A DNA stretch of 64,000 nucleotides, from positions 62,001 to 126,000 of the forward strand of contig JAWKRR010000008.1 of NCBI GenBank assembly GCA_041389525.1, given 5' to 3'. This DNA comes from JACKFB01 sp041389525 (lineage in GTDB: Bacteria > Myxococcota_A > UBA9042 > PHBI01 > JACKFB01). The notes below the pieces were generated by a model. The model made no database searches and was not told the DNA's origin. It saw only the letters and a list, made by a program, of their open reading frames with translations. The translations under genes were made by a program, and so were the position numbers. Positions 43,832-56,100 of the stretch are shown one piece after another. Numbering within the stretch: position 1 is the first letter of the stretch; each line of letters begins with the position of its first letter.

Positions 43832-45145
43832 GTGCCTACCACTAAGAGACGCGCCGACCCCGTGTCAACGTCCGTCCCTCACCGTCATTCCCGCCGAGGG
43901 GGGCGCCCACACCGGTACGCCGCACTCACGATCGCGCTGCTCCTGGCGAACTGCAAGCCTTCTGATGAGCCACCGCGACGCGCCCCGGCGGCCGCAGAGC
44001 TCGCCGCGAATGTCCCCCAGGCGGGAGGCGCTGGCGCCGCGCAGGCCCCGGAGTCGATTCTCGGGACGATCCGTATCACCGCGCCCGACGCGGGCAGCGC
44101 GCCCGCCCCTGCCGAGGCGGAGGCCGCCGACGCGGCCGTCGAGGCGACCGCGGACGCTGTAGACCCCGCGGCGCCGGAGCGACTCTCCGCCGAGGTGCTG
44201 GCGCTCATCGCGGAACCCCCGACGCCGGAGGCCGACGCGCTGGCCCGCAAACACAGCGCGAAGGGCCTGGCGCTCCACCGCCGCCTGGAGATCCCGGCGG
44301 CCATCCGCGAGTACCGAGAGGCGCTCAAGGCGTGGCCCGGGCATGTCGCGAGCAACTACAACATGGCCTGTGCGCTCGCGCTCCAGGGGGACGCGGGGGG
44401 CGCGCTGCATCACCTGGAAGTCCTGGCGGCCATCGGCGACCCGGCGGCGGCGCGCAAGTTGGAGTCCGCCCGGACCGACCCCGACCTCGCGACCCTCGAG
44501 AACGACCCGGACTACCGCCGCCTGACGGGCTGGCTTCCGGTCCAGATCTCGAGCGCGCCTGGCCTCACCGACACCTCGGCCGTGGGCACGACGGTGGCGC
44601 TCCTGCGAAAGGCGTTCGTCCCCGCGCGCGACGGCGGGCCTTGGTCCAAGGAGGTCGACGGCTCGACGCTGTACGTGCGCGTCGATGACCCAGCCGCCGC
44701 CGCGATGGCCGACGCGATCATGCTCGCGCTCTCCCCGCCGCCCAAGCGGGTCGACAGCCGCTTTCTCAGTGAGGAGAAGCCGCTGCTGCTCGTGTTGGCC
44801 GGCGGCGGCGACGCGATCCCTTCGTCGTCGACGCTGACTCGACCCGAAGACGCGATCGACGTGCGGCTCAAGGCCGAGGTGCCCGGCGCCACCGAGCGGC
44901 TACATCTGAAGAAGACCGGCTTCTTTACGTGGGAACGGGTCGAGGACAACGGACGGCGCACCGACCGAACAGGGCGGTATCAGCTCGACAACGGCGCGCT
45001 GGCCATCGACTACCGGCAGGTGGTCGAGACGCCGCGCGAGGGCGACGCGCCTGACATCCAGGTCGATCAAGGCCGCCGTTCGACACACAAGGCGATCGTG
45101 GAGGACGGCGCGCTGCTGCTCGACGGGGTCGCCTTCAGGCCCTGA
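43832..45145 (+). CDS. Predicted lipoprotein with TPR-like domain
   Basis: Starting at GTG 43832 (GGAAGAG upstream; GTG 43862 is an alternative), the 437-residue product has a very basic n-region and a hydrophobic stretch ending LLLANC (C41). Asn before the cysteine makes this a non-standard lipobox. An Ala/Pro/Asp-rich tether follows, then a TPR-like part (AKGLALHRRLEIPAAIREYREALKAWPGH, NYNMACALALQGDAGGALHH) with a tail like DPDLATLENDPDYRRL, common in TPR proteins that end with residue-numbered helices. The C-terminal ~200 residues are beta-rich and unrecognised. Lipidation is likely but not certain. Confidence 0.7.
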   Translation: MPTTKRRADPVSTSVPHRHSRRGGRPHRYAALTIALLLANCKPSDEPPRRAPAAAELAANVPQAGGAGAAQAPESILGTIRITAPDAGSAPAPAEAEAADAAVEATADAVDPAAPERLSAEVLALIAEPPTPEADALARKHSAKGLALHRRLEIPAAIREYREALKAWPGHVASNYNMACALALQGDAGGALHHLEVLAAIGDPAAARKLESARTDPDLATLENDPDYRRLTGWLPVQISSAPGLTDTSAVGTTVALLRKAFVPARDGGPWSKEVDGSTLYVRVDDPAAAAMADAIMLALSPPPKRVDSRFLSEEKPLLLVLAGGGDAIPSSSTLTRPEDAIDVRLKAEVPGATERLHLKKTGFFTWERVEDNGRRTDRTGRYQLDNGALAIDYRQVVETPREGDAPDIQVDQGRRSTHKAIVEDGALLLDGVAFRP

Positions 45146-45173
45146 GCCTCTCGGGCCCGAGCGGGTCTCTCCC

Positions 45174-45201
45174 TTGCATCTGGCGGCCGCGGCGCTATGA
45201 T
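45174..45201 (+). promoter_or_regulatory. Candidate promoter for the DUF4157 gene
   Basis: TTGCAT (45174-45179), 16-base spacer, TATGAT (45196-45201; one base off consensus). It lies about 80 bases upstream of the GTG start. Confidence 0.4.
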
Positions 45202-45280
45202 CGCGGGGTTGTCTCCGACCGGGGTCGTCCTTTTTGGCGTCGTGGCGCAGAGCCCCTGCGCCACCTACAGGAGTGGACAC

Positions 45281-45991
45281 GTGGCGGCAGACGACGAGCT
45301 CACACCCGACGAATTGGCAGCCCGCGGACTCGACGCCCTCGGCGCGATCGAGGACGGCGCGGAAGACCCGGCGCGTCTGGCCGAACTTGAGCAGTTGGCG
45401 CGCGAGGTCGAAGCCCCAGGGCTGCAGGACCGAATCCTCGAGCGCTACGCGTCCTTCGGCCGCGAGCTGCTCAGCGACACGCTGCCTTCGCGGCTTGACC
45501 CGCGCCTCTCCCGGCACCTGTCACCGATGCTGGGCGACGTCAGCGGTGTCCGCATCCACACCGGCAAGCTCGCCACCGAGGCCGCCGCCGCGATGCACGC
45601 GCGCGCCTTCGCGATCGGCGACTCCGACATCTTCATCGCCGATCAGCACTACGATCCGGGCTCAGCGCGCGGCGCCGCCCTCCTCGCACACGAGGTCGCT
45701 CACACGCGCGACGCCGCCACGGGCTTCGCCATGTCCGGCGAGCTCGGCGGGGGCAGCGATCGTGAGTCCTTCGCCGAGTCCATCGCAGAGCGGCTGTCGC
45801 TCGAGCTCGCGAAAGACGAGGCGGGCGACGACTCGGGGCTCATGGACAGCCTGGGCGCCGGGATGGTCCAGCGCGAGTTGGACGCCGAGAGCATCGACCC
45901 GAACAGCATCGACCGCCCCGATCTCGAGGCGCGAATTTGGCGCGTCTTGGAGACCCAGGGGCGTCGGGACAGCGAGCGCACCGGGCGCTGA
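45281..45991 (+). CDS. DUF4157 (eCIS-associated core) metallopeptidase-like protein
   Basis: GTG 45281 follows AGGAG at seven bases, giving 236 residues. Residues ~80-145 match DUF4157: LSPMLGDVSGVRIHTGKLA, then AFAIGDSDIFIADQHYDP, then LLAHEVAHTRD with the zinc-type HEVAH at 137-141. Flanking regions are acidic and helical. DUF4157 domains are common in cargo or toxin proteins of extracellular contractile injection systems and in other exported polypeptides. No injection-system genes are in the window, and no signal peptide is seen. It is convergent with the aminotransferase gene. A role as a cytoplasmic peptidase or an orphan effector is equally possible. Confidence 0.75.
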   Translation: MAADDELTPDELAARGLDALGAIEDGAEDPARLAELEQLAREVEAPGLQDRILERYASFGRELLSDTLPSRLDPRLSRHLSPMLGDVSGVRIHTGKLATEAAAAMHARAFAIGDSDIFIADQHYDPGSARGAALLAHEVAHTRDAATGFAMSGELGGGSDRESFAESIAERLSLELAKDEAGDDSGLMDSLGAGMVQRELDAESIDPNSIDRPDLEARIWRVLETQGRRDSERTGR

Positions 45992-46024
45992 GACCCGGCG
46001 AGGGAACCCGTCGGGCCTGCGCCC

Positions 46025-46936
46025 TCAGCGGACGGCAGGCGGGTCGTGCCAGCGAAGCACCTCCGCGTCGACCGCGGCTTCAAATGCGGCCGAGATCGCG
46101 CCCGTCCACGGCCCGGGCCGCCCTCCCCCGACGGCCACGCCGTCCAAGGAGACGACCGGCGCCACGTGCTGTGTGCTCGCCATGGCGAGCACCTCGTCAG
46201 CAGCACAGAAGCGCTCCCTGGAGATCACCGACTCCTCGGGGTCCAAGCCCAGCTCCGCCGCGATTCGCAGCACCTGATCTCGGGCGGTCCCGGGCAAGAT
46301 CCCGGAGGCGATGGGAGGCGTAAAGAGGCGGCCACGCTCGATGATCGCGACGTTGGTCGCCATCCCCTCGAGGACCTCGGACTGCGCGCTCACGAAGAGG
46401 CCCTCGGCGCGGGGATCGTCGGTCTGCGCGGCCAGCCACACCGAGCCCAAGGCGCTGGGGAGGTAGCTCAGCGTCTTGTGGCGGGCGATCTCGGCGCTCC
46501 CGCGGCCCGGAAAAGGCAGCGTGTGCAAGCGGATCCCGTCGCGACGTCGGGCGGCGTGCCCCGGGCTGACCGCGCGCAGGAACGCGACCACCGTGGGTGG
46601 CCCAGAGGCCGAGGCCCCGCGGCTGACCGTGACGCGCAGCGCGGCCTCGGGCGAGGCCTGCCCCGCGCGGTCGTTACGGGCGAGCAACCCCATGAGCCCG
46701 TCGCGCAGCCCGGCGGCGTCCCAGGGCAGCGTCAGCGACAAGAACTCGGCGGCTCGCCATAGACGCGCGGCGTGTGCGGCGAGGCCGACAATCGCGCCGC
46801 CCTTCACGTGCATCGTCTCGAAGGCGCCGTCCGCCATCAGGAAGCCACGGTCGAACACGCTCACGCGGGCCGACTCTGAGAACACATAGGCGCCGTCGAG
46901 CCAGACGACCGGGAGCACCTCAGCCGGCACGCGCAT
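46025..46936 (-). CDS. Class IV PLP-dependent aminotransferase (D-amino acid / branched-chain / aminodeoxychorismate lyase type)
   Basis: The 303-residue enzyme has fold-type IV features: VSVFDRGFLMADGAFETM near the start, ARHKTLSYLP with the PLP lysine K154, SEVLEGMATNVAII, and SGILPGTARDQVL for phosphate binding. The ATG has AGGAGG five bases upstream. The family includes D-alanine transaminase, branched-chain aminotransferase and PabC; the sequence alone does not decide. No amino acid or folate biosynthesis genes are adjacent. It is divergent from the giant TPR gene. Confidence 0.85.
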   Translation of the reverse strand: MRVPAEVLPVVWLDGAYVFSESARVSVFDRGFLMADGAFETMHVKGGAIVGLAAHAARLWRAAEFLSLTLPWDAAGLRDGLMGLLARNDRAGQASPEAALRVTVSRGASASGPPTVVAFLRAVSPGHAARRRDGIRLHTLPFPGRGSAEIARHKTLSYLPSALGSVWLAAQTDDPRAEGLFVSAQSEVLEGMATNVAIIERGRLFTPPIASGILPGTARDQVLRIAAELGLDPEESVISRERFCAADEVLAMASTQHVAPVVSLDGVAVGGGRPGPWTGAISAAFEAAVDAEVLRWHDPPAVR

Positions 46937-47083
46937 AGGGACCTCCTGTGCGGGCTACGTAACCCATGCGGCGCAAGGGAATCCAGCCCGTTGTGCCCGG
47001 CGGCGGCAGAAGGAAGGTGGGCCCGCCGCGGCGAATGACGCGGACGAAGCGGCGGACGATATGGCGCCCCGGGCCTCGCCGAG

Positions 47084-47113
47084 TTGTCGCTCCGGAGAGT
47101 CGTGGAGTATAAG
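47084..47113 (+). promoter_or_regulatory. Candidate promoter for the giant TPR gene
   Basis: TTGTCG (47084-47089), 18-base spacer, TATAAG (47108-47113). The transcript would start near 47120, about 23 bases before the GTG, leaving just room for the GGGGAG ribosome site. Confidence 0.5.
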
Positions 47114-47142
47114 CGGGCCCATCAGACGGCGCGGGGAGACGC

Positions 47143-50100
47143 GTGAGCTCCGGCATCCCAGAACTGCTATCACGCGTCGGCGACGACTCGGCGAACGATG
47201 GGCTCCTGGCAGAGCTCGCTGCCGCGTGCGTGGAGACCGACGACTACAAGTCGCTCCTGCTGGGGCTTCGTAAGCTGTTGGCACGCAGTACGCCCGAGGA
47301 CCAGGCCGCGGCGCGACTCACCGTCGCGGGGCTGCTCGAGGGCGCGGCCGACACGCGGCCCGAACGACACGCCGCGTCGCTGCTGGTTCGGGCCGCGCAG
47401 CTTCGGCTGGCTGACGAGTCCCTCGCGGAGCGCGAACAGGCCGCGCGGGACTTGGTGCGCGCGTGGCAGCTCTGCCCAGGCCCCGAGGTGCTCGAGACTG
47501 CGTGGAACGCCCTGGGTTCGCCCGAGGTCGAGCACGCGCCCGACGCGCTCTTCGAGGCGAGAGCGCAGGTTGGGACGCCCGAGAACCGCCGCGCCGCCCT
47601 CTCGATCCTCACCGACCGCCACATCCAGGCTGGGCGCGTCGAGCCAGCGCGACGACACCTCGAGGCGCTCCGTGAGCTCGCCCCCGACGACCCCGCGATC
47701 GCTCAGCGCCTCGAAGCCCTCGAGCTGCTGACGGGCCCGGCCACGCCCCTGGCGCGCAAGCGCGGGACCCGACTGGCGACCGACACCGTCATCGCCGACG
47801 TCGACGCTGCCAGCGCCGTGGTCGAGCGGTACGAGGCGGAGATGGCCGGGGCCAGCCAGGACCTGCGCGTCATCCTCGCGCGGCGGCTCTTTCGCATCCT
47901 GCGCGTGGACCTCGGCCGGCCCGACCGCGCGCGGGAGGTGCTCAAGTACTCGCGCGAAGGGATCAGCGAGGCCGCCCGCGATGTGCTGGCCCGCGCCGAC
48001 CGCCGCTCCGCCGGGCGCGAGTGGGAGGGGGCTGTGGCCCTCCTGGACGAGGCGGCGCGCCAGAGCGAGGAGCCCCGCGACCAGGTGGTGCTGCTCCTCG
48101 AAGCGGCGCGCCTGCTGGAAGCGGAGCTGGACGACGACGAGCGGGCCGAGAAGATGTATCGCCGCGTCCGGGTCAGCGCCCCTCTCTCGGCCGAGGTCCT
48201 GGCCTTCTACCGCGACTGGTACGCCGGGCGAGACGAGCCGCGCCGGGCGTACGCGACGCTGGCGCAGCTTCACGGGGCGCTGGTCGGCGACGATCTCGCG
48301 CCCGAGCGCATCCGCGTGGCTGGCGAGATGGCGGGCCTGGCCGCCGGGGATCTCGAGAGCCGCGAGAAGGCCATGGAGGCCTGGCGCCGCATCCTGGTCG
48401 ACGAGCCATACCATGATGAGGCGAACGCGGAGCTCCGGCGCCTCTACACCGAGAGCGGGCGCTGGCACGCGCTGGCGGAGCACCTCGACGCGTGGATTCG
48501 TGCGCTACCGGACGACGCCGTCGAGCAGAAGGTGGACCTGCTCTTCGAGCTGATCGCGCTGTATCAGGCGCCGGATCGCCTGCCCATGGACGACATGGTC
48601 ATCGCGACCTACCAGCGCATCGTCACGCTGGCGCCGTCCAACGAGCGGGCGCTCGACGATCTCGCCGTGCGCTACGAGGACCGCCAGCGGTGGGGCGATC
48701 TCATCGGGGTCCTACGCCAGAAGATCGAGCTGACCGAGGACCCGAAAGAGCTCTTCGCGCTCTTCGCTCGCATCGGCGACCTCTACCTGGAGCGGATGCG
48801 TTCGGACGCGGAGGCGATCCCGGTTCTGGAGAAGCTGCTTGAGTTGGACCCGCAGAACGTGGCGATCCTGCACCGCCTGCGCGACATCCACCGGCGGCGC
48901 AGCGACTCGGCGCGGACCTACGAGACCTACCGCCAGGAGCTGGAGCTGCTCACGGGCGCCGAGCGCGTGGACGTGCTGGTCGAGCTCGCTCGCATCGCCA
49001 GCGACGAGCTCTTCTTGCCTGAGGAGGCGCGCACGTATTGGCGGCAGGTGCTCGAGTTGGAGCCGGCGCACGAGGCCGCCGTCGCTGCGCTGCAAGAGCT
49101 GAGCGTCGAGCAGGAGGACTGGCCGGGCTACGTGCGCCTGCTGGAGACGCAGCTCGAGTCGGCGACCACCAAGAAGAAGAAGGTCGAGATCCTCCAGGAG
49201 ATGGGGGAGATCCTGCACACGCGGCTGGGGGAGGAGGAGCGCGCGCTGGCCCTCTTTGCTCAGATCTGCGAGCTGAGCCCCTTCAACAGCCACGCCCGGG
49301 ATTTCCTGCAGCGGGCGTGGGTGGCGCGCCGCGCCTGGGACCGGCTGACTGGGCTCTTCGAGCCGCGAAGCGATTGGAAGGGCTACGTGGCGCTGCTGCG
49401 CGACTTCGCACGCAAGTCCGACGACGCGACCCTGCAGGCCGATATCCATGTCGAGATCGCGAAGGTGGAGGCCGAGCGGCTGGGCGACGCGGCCACGGCG
49501 CAGGCGAGCCTGCTCGACGCCATTGAGGCGGCGCGGCATCGCGACGACATCGCGCGGAAGCTCCTGGCCGAGCACGGGGCGCGGCTGGACTCGCCGGCGC
49601 GGCTGCGGGCCCAGGAGGTCATCGCGACCCACTCGGAAGACGAGGTCGAGCGGGAGGCCGCGTGGCGCGATGTGGCGACGCTGCGCGGGGCGGCCGGTGA
49701 CGACGCCGGGGCGCTCGAGGCGTGGGGACACGCGCTGCTGCTGGAGGTTCAGCGCGGCGAGAGCGCGACGTTGCCGGCCTTCGAGGCGGCCGCAGAGAAG
49801 GCCGGCGCTTGGGATGATGCAGCGCGGCTTCTGAGCGACGCCATCAGCGCCTCGCCTGAGCATTCAACGGACACCCGCATCGCGCTGCATCGCAGCATTG
49901 GCGGTGTGTTACGCGGTCGACTGGCGAACCCGGAGGGGGCCATCGCGCACTTCCGGCGCGTGCTGCAGCTCGCCCCGGGTGAGCCGAGCGCCCTCGACGC
50001 GCTCGAGGAGATCCACCTCAGCCGCCACGACTTCGAGGGGCTCGAGGAGGTCTTGCGAGCGCGGGCCGAGCACGCAGAAGATGCGGAGCGGGGCCGCGCG

Positions 50101-53100
50101 GCGCGCCGGCGACTCGGCCAACTCTACGAGGACGTGTTCCTCGATCTCGAGCGCGCCGCCGCCACCTATCAGGACATCCTGGACCAAGACCCCGACGACG
50201 AGGAGGCGCTGGCCAGCCTGCGCCGGGCCCTGAGCACCGACGAGGCCTGGGGCGAGCTGGCGTCGGCCCTCGAAGATCTCGGCCCGCGCCTGACCGAGCC
50301 GTCGCGTCGCGCCGCGCTCCAGTTCGAGCTGGCGACCCTGTATCGCCAGCAGGCTGACGAGCCGTCGATGGCGGCGCTGCATCTACGCGACCTCCTCGAG
50401 CACCCCGACGCCGACCGAGACGCGGTCTTGGAGATGCTGACGGGCATGTTCGACGCCGGCGAGGCGCCCGAGGCCGTCGCGCCGGTCCTCGAGCAGGTGT
50501 ACCGGGACGCGGGGGACGACGCGGGGCTGGCGCGGGTGCTCGCCGTGCGCGCGGACACCAGCCCGACCTCCGACGAGCGTCTCGCCATCGCGGACGAGTT
50601 GGCGCGCCTCTGCGAGGAGAAGCTGGCCGACCCGCGGGGCGCCTTCGACGCGCGGGTCCGCTGCTTCCGCATCGATCCCGACGACCGGGCGATCTGGGCG
50701 GAGCTGGAGCGCTTGGCCAAGGAGGCCGGCGCGCAGGCGGAGCTCGCGGCGCTCTGGCGTGACGCGGTGGGACTGCAGCCGCCGGCGGACGCCCCCAGGC
50801 CTTCGGGCAGCGGCGCTCGCGAGGCGCTGCGCATCCAGTTGGCGCGTCTGTTGCGCGACGATCTGGGCGGCGACGACGAGGCCGTGACGCTGTACGAGGC
50901 CATCCTCGACGCCCCCGGCGCGGGCCTGCAACACCCCGAAGTGCTGGAGGCGCTGGTCGTCCTCTACCGTGCCCGCGACGACCAGGAGGCGCTGGTTCGC
51001 GTCCTGCTCGCCTCGAGCGACGGGGTGCTGCCCGGTGCCGAGCGGCGCCAGCGCATCTTGGACGCGGGCGACCTGCTGGCCACGGCCCTGGGCCGGCCCG
51101 CGGAGGCCGCCGAGCACTGGGAGCGATTGGCGACGGAGGACCCCACCGACGACGAGGTCTCCGAGCGGCTCGAGAGCGCCTACGAGACCCTCGAACAGTG
51201 GGAGGACCTCTCCGCCCATCTGGAGCGGCGCGCTGAGGCGCTGACGGACGCCGCGAAGGTGGACCGCGTACGCTTGGCTCGCGCTTTTGTGCGCCTGGAG
51301 CGACTCGGCGAGAGCGAGGCCGCCGTTCGCGATCTGCTCGCGCTCGTGGCGAGCGCCACCTGCGGGTCGGACGCGCGCGAAGTGCTGCTCGATCTCGCCG
51401 CCGCGGACGACACGAGCGAGCCGATTCGCCAACGCATCATCGCGGGGCTCGAGTCCCACTTCGACCAGGTCGACGACGGCTGGGGCCGCGCGGCGCTGGA
51501 GGAGGTGCGGGCGACCCTGGGACCGCCCGGCGAGCCCCGCGCCAAGGTGCTGTTGCAGGCCGCCCGGCTGGTCGTCGCGACCGACGAGGTCCCGACCATC
51601 GGCGACCGGGACCCCGTGGTGGCGCGGCGCGCGTTCGAGCTGGCGGGGCGTGCGCTCGGAGAGGCGCCGGACAACAGCAAAGCGCTGGAGCTCCTCGACC
51701 ACCTCGTGGGTGCGCTGGACCTGTGGTCGGCGTATGCGTCGCTCTGCGACGAGGCGGCCTCCCGCACCGACAACGCCGAGGCGCGCTCGCAGCTGATCAA
51801 GCGCGTGGCCGTGACCTCGGAGACCCGGCTGGGCGACGACGAGCGCGCGATCAAAGCGTGGGAAGCCCTGCGGGTGGACCACGGGCCGGTGGAGCGCGAG
51901 GCCCTCGAGGCCCTGGACCAGCTCTACCAGCGAGTGGGCCGCGCGGCGTTGCGGATCGGGGTGCTGCGGCGGCGCGCGGAGATCGAGGCGATCCCGGCGA
52001 AGCGGCTCGCCTACTTCAAAGAAGCCAGCATTTTGCTGGATGAAGCAGGCCAGGCCGACCAGGCGGTCGCCTTCCTGCGCCGCATCGTCGAGGAGACGCG
52101 CGGGACCTCGGACCCGGCGCTGCGAGCCGAACGCGTCGAGGCCATCGAGCGACTCGAGGAGATGCTGGCTGCGCAGGCGCGCCACGGCGAGCGCGTGGAG
52201 CTGCTCGTCGCGAGCGGTCAGACCAGCGGCGAGGTCGAGGCGACCGCCATCGACTACCTGCGACGCGCCGCCGCGCTCAGCGAGTCGGAGCTGCGCGATC
52301 CCGACGAAGCCGTGCGCATCCTCGAGCTGCTGCGCGCGATCGCGCCGGAAGACTCCGAGGCGCTGGACGCCCTGGACCGCCTGCACCAGGCCGCGGGACG
52401 CTGGGACGAGAAGGCCGCGCTGGTCGAGGTCCGCCTCGGGATCGCCGCCGCGGCGGGCGACACCGACCGCGAGCGCATCCTGCTCTTCACCCTCGGCCAG
52501 ATCCGCGAGAACCGCCTGAGCGATCTGCCGGGCGCGATCGAGGCCTACGCCCAATCCCTCGCCGGCGCCCCGACCTTCCCCCCGGCCATCGCGGCGCTCA
52601 CGGCGCTGTCGCGTCCAGACGATGGACACGCGGCGGCTCGGGCCGCGTTGGCCGCAGCGCACCGCGAATCGGAGAGCGCCAAGCCCCTCGCCGTCGTGCT
52701 GCAGCAGATCCTCGAGGCAGGCGACTCGGGCGCTGATCGGATCGCGCTGCATCTCGAGCTGGCCCGGCTGATGCTGGGCCCGCTGAGCAGCCCCGGGGAG
52801 GCGTTCGCCCACGCCGGGCGCGCGCTCGCCGGCTCCAGTGGCGGCGAGGCGGCCGACGAGGCGAGGCAGCTCGCGGTGCGGAGCGCCATCCTGGCCGAGC
52901 GCGTGGACGAGGCGGTCCTGCTGCTGCTGGAGGCGGCCCGGCGCTCCGGGTCGGTCAGCGCGCGGGTTCGAGGCCTGGAGACGGCCATCGCCCTGCTCCG
53001 AGAGCACGGGGTTGCCGAGCCGACCCTGGCCATTCTCTGGCAGACCATCGCCGGTCTGCAGCCCAGCCACAGCGACGCGCTGGACGCGCTCGAGACCCTG

Positions 53101-56100
53101 GCGCGCGCCTCGGGCAAATCCGAGGACCTGGTGGCCGTGCTTCGCCTGCGCGAGGAGATCACCCTCGACCGCGGCGCGCGGCGCGACCTGCGCTTGGAGA
53201 TGGCTCGCCTGCTCGCCGGGATGCCCGGGCGCGAACGCGAGGCGGTGGCGAGCTACGAGACGATCTTGGCGGACGGGCCGCGCGACCAGGAGGCGCTGGA
53301 CGACCTGGCGGCGCTCTTCCGCCGCCTGGGAGCCCACCAGGAGTTGGGCGACCTCCTCGAGCAGTTCATCGGCGGCGCGGCTCCCGGAGAGGACACCCGC
53401 GCCGCCCGACGAGAGCTCGCAGAGTTGGCCCGCCGCGTGCTCGACGACGCGCCGCGGGCCGTCGCGCTGCAACGCGAGCTGCTCGCCGAGTCGCCCGACG
53501 ACACCGACGCCGTCGAAGCCCTCGAAGCGATGTGGGGCGAGGGCAGCGAGCGGGCGTCGATCTTCGAGGCGCTGGAGCCCTTCTACGAGCGCACCGAGGC
53601 CTGGGAGCGGCTCGTGGCGCTCTATCGCGGGACCCTCGAAGCCGACGGCGACACGCGGCTGCAGGTGGAGTGCCTCGCCAAGGTCGCGCGCATCCAGGAG
53701 CTGCACCTGGGCGACCCGGAGGGCGCTTACGAGAGCCTGAAGGCCCTGGTGCTCCGCATCGAGGACCCCGAGGAGACCCTGGACGCGCTGGAGGCCCTGG
53801 CCGAGCGCCTCGACGTCTTCCCCGATCTCGCGGCCCTCTACGATCGGATGATCGCCGAAGGGCTGGCCAGCCCTTCGCAGATCGCGCGCCACGCCCGCCT
53901 CAGCGTGCGCCACTTGGACGACCCCGCCGCGGGCATCGCGCACTACATATTGGCGCTGGAGCGGCAGCCCGACCTGGCGGACGCGCGCGCCGAGCTCCTC
54001 GAGCTGTTGGAGTCGCGCGAGGCGTGGCCGGAGCTGGTCGACTGGCTCGAGGCGTCAGCGGTCGAGGCCTTGGACGCCCAGGAGAAGCACGGCTATTTCC
54101 TGCGCGCAGCCGACATCTCCGCCAAGCGCCTCGACGCGCCCGACCGCGCGGCCAGCCTGCTCGAGCAGGCGCTGGAGCTGTCACCCACGGACGCCGAGCT
54201 CGCCGCGCGCATCGCCGATCTGTGGACGGATCTCGGGCGTCAAGACGCGCTCCGTGCGCACCTGCGATCGTGGATCGAGCGTAGCGATCCCGCCACGGTG
54301 GGCCCCTTCCGGCTCCGCCTCGCTGAGTCGCTGTTCAGCGAGGCCGAGACCGCCTCTGAGGCTGTCGCCGACGTGCGCGCGGCCCTCAGCGTCCTCGCCG
54401 CGCCGGAAGACGCCGAGCTGCTCCTGGTGCACTTCCTCGCCGCGCCCGAACACCAGGGCCCGGCCTGGAAGAACGCCGTCGACTCCGCGGCGATACTCCT
54501 GGAGGCCAGCCTCGACGAGCGCTCGACCGACGCGCTGCGAGCGATCATCGCCGAGGCCCGCTTCCGGGTCCTCGACCCCAGCGCGGACCGGCGCACCGCG
54601 CTGCTCGAGCTCGCGCGCATTCACGACGCCGCGGGTGACGTGGACGCCGCGTTCGAGCGCCACGCGCAGGCCGCGCACGAGTCGCCCAAGGACACCCAGG
54701 CCGAGTCCGAGCTGGAAGACTTCGCGCGACGCCGTGACCTCTGGCCACGCCTCGCCGAGCGCTACGAGGCGTGGCTCGGCGAGTCGTTGCCCAGCGCGCT
54801 GGAGCAGCGCTACCTGCACAAGGTCGCTCATATCCACGACGCCGTGCTCGGGGACGACGACGCGGCGGCCCCCTGGTACGAGCGCCTCCTCTCGAAGCAG
54901 CCAGGGAATATCGACGCCCTCTCGATGCTGTCCCGCTATCACGCCGAGAATGAGCGGCCCGCCGAAGAGGCGCACGTCCTCACCCTGTGGCTGGAGGCCG
55001 AGAAGGCCCCAGAAGCGCTGTCTGCGCATCGACGCCGCTTGGCGATCCTGCGGATGGACGCGCTCAACGAGCCCGCCGGGGCCATCAAGCTGCTCCTGGC
55101 CGAGCTGCCCGGCTCCGCGCGCGACCCGGACCTGCGCGACCGTCTGCAGCGCCTGCTCGGCGAAGCCCACCGCTTCGACGAGCTGGCCAATGTGCTCGCC
55201 GTGGCCCTCGAGGACCCGTCCCTGACCGAGGACGCCCGCGTGGATTTGCTGGCGAGGCGCGCGCAGACCGCCGAGGTGCACACCGGGGACCTCGAGGTCG
55301 CGCGGGACGCCGCGACAGCGATCCTCGCGCTCCGGCCCGCGCACGCGTTCGCGCTCACGACCCTGGACCGGGTGCAGCGTCGCCGCGAGGACTACCCCGC
55401 GGTCGACGCGGTGCTGAAGCAGCGGATCGACGCCGCGAAGGATGACGCCGCGCGGGCGCAGTTGCTCATCGAGCGCGCTGAGGTGGCGGTGGCGCACCTG
55501 GACGCACCGGAGGCCGCGCTGTCTTACCTGAGCGCCGCGTCCGAGCTCGAGGGCGCGGGCACCGGCTCCGAGGCGCTACGGCAAGGCTTCGAGTCGTTGC
55601 TGCGGCCGGCGAGCACGCGCGTCGCCGCGGCGCGAGCGCTCGAGCCGCGGTATGAGGCCGTCGGGGACTGGCCGGGCCTGGCGAGCGTCCTGGCGATGCA
55701 GCAGTCCGCCCTCGAGGACGTCCCGGCGCGGGAGGCCTTGGCGCGCCGCACCGCGGAGGTCATGCGCGAGCGCATCGGCGACCAGGCCGCCGCGCTGCGG
55801 GTGCTGCTGAATGCGTTCGAGAAGCTCGGCGGCAGCGCGGCGCTGCGCCCGGACATCGAGGCGGCCGCCGCCGCTGGAGGATCGTTCGCCCAGGTCGCGG
55901 AGGCGGCGCGGCGCGTGATGGCCGCCCAGCCGGAGCCTGGGCTGGTGCGCGATCTCGGGCTGTGGGTCGGCGGGATCGAGCGCGATCGGCTCTCCGATCC
56001 GCGCGCCGCGACCGAGAGCTTCGAGAAGGTGCTGAGCTCCGATGAGCTGAACCACGAAGCGATGGAGGCACTCGACGCGCTGTATCGCCAGCTCAACGCG

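Noticed and set aside
45150..45161. CTCGGGCCCGAG palindrome after the TPR lipoprotein gene as a terminator
   Set aside because: It is a loopless 12-base palindrome with no T-run in GC-rich DNA. It is too weak to call.
50383..53943. Very long open frame (1186 codons) on the minus strand inside the giant TPR gene
   Set aside because: It is a compositional shadow of the GC-rich plus-strand gene: Arg/Gln/His/Val-rich, with no motif and no ribosome site, while the plus strand encodes clear TPR units throughout.
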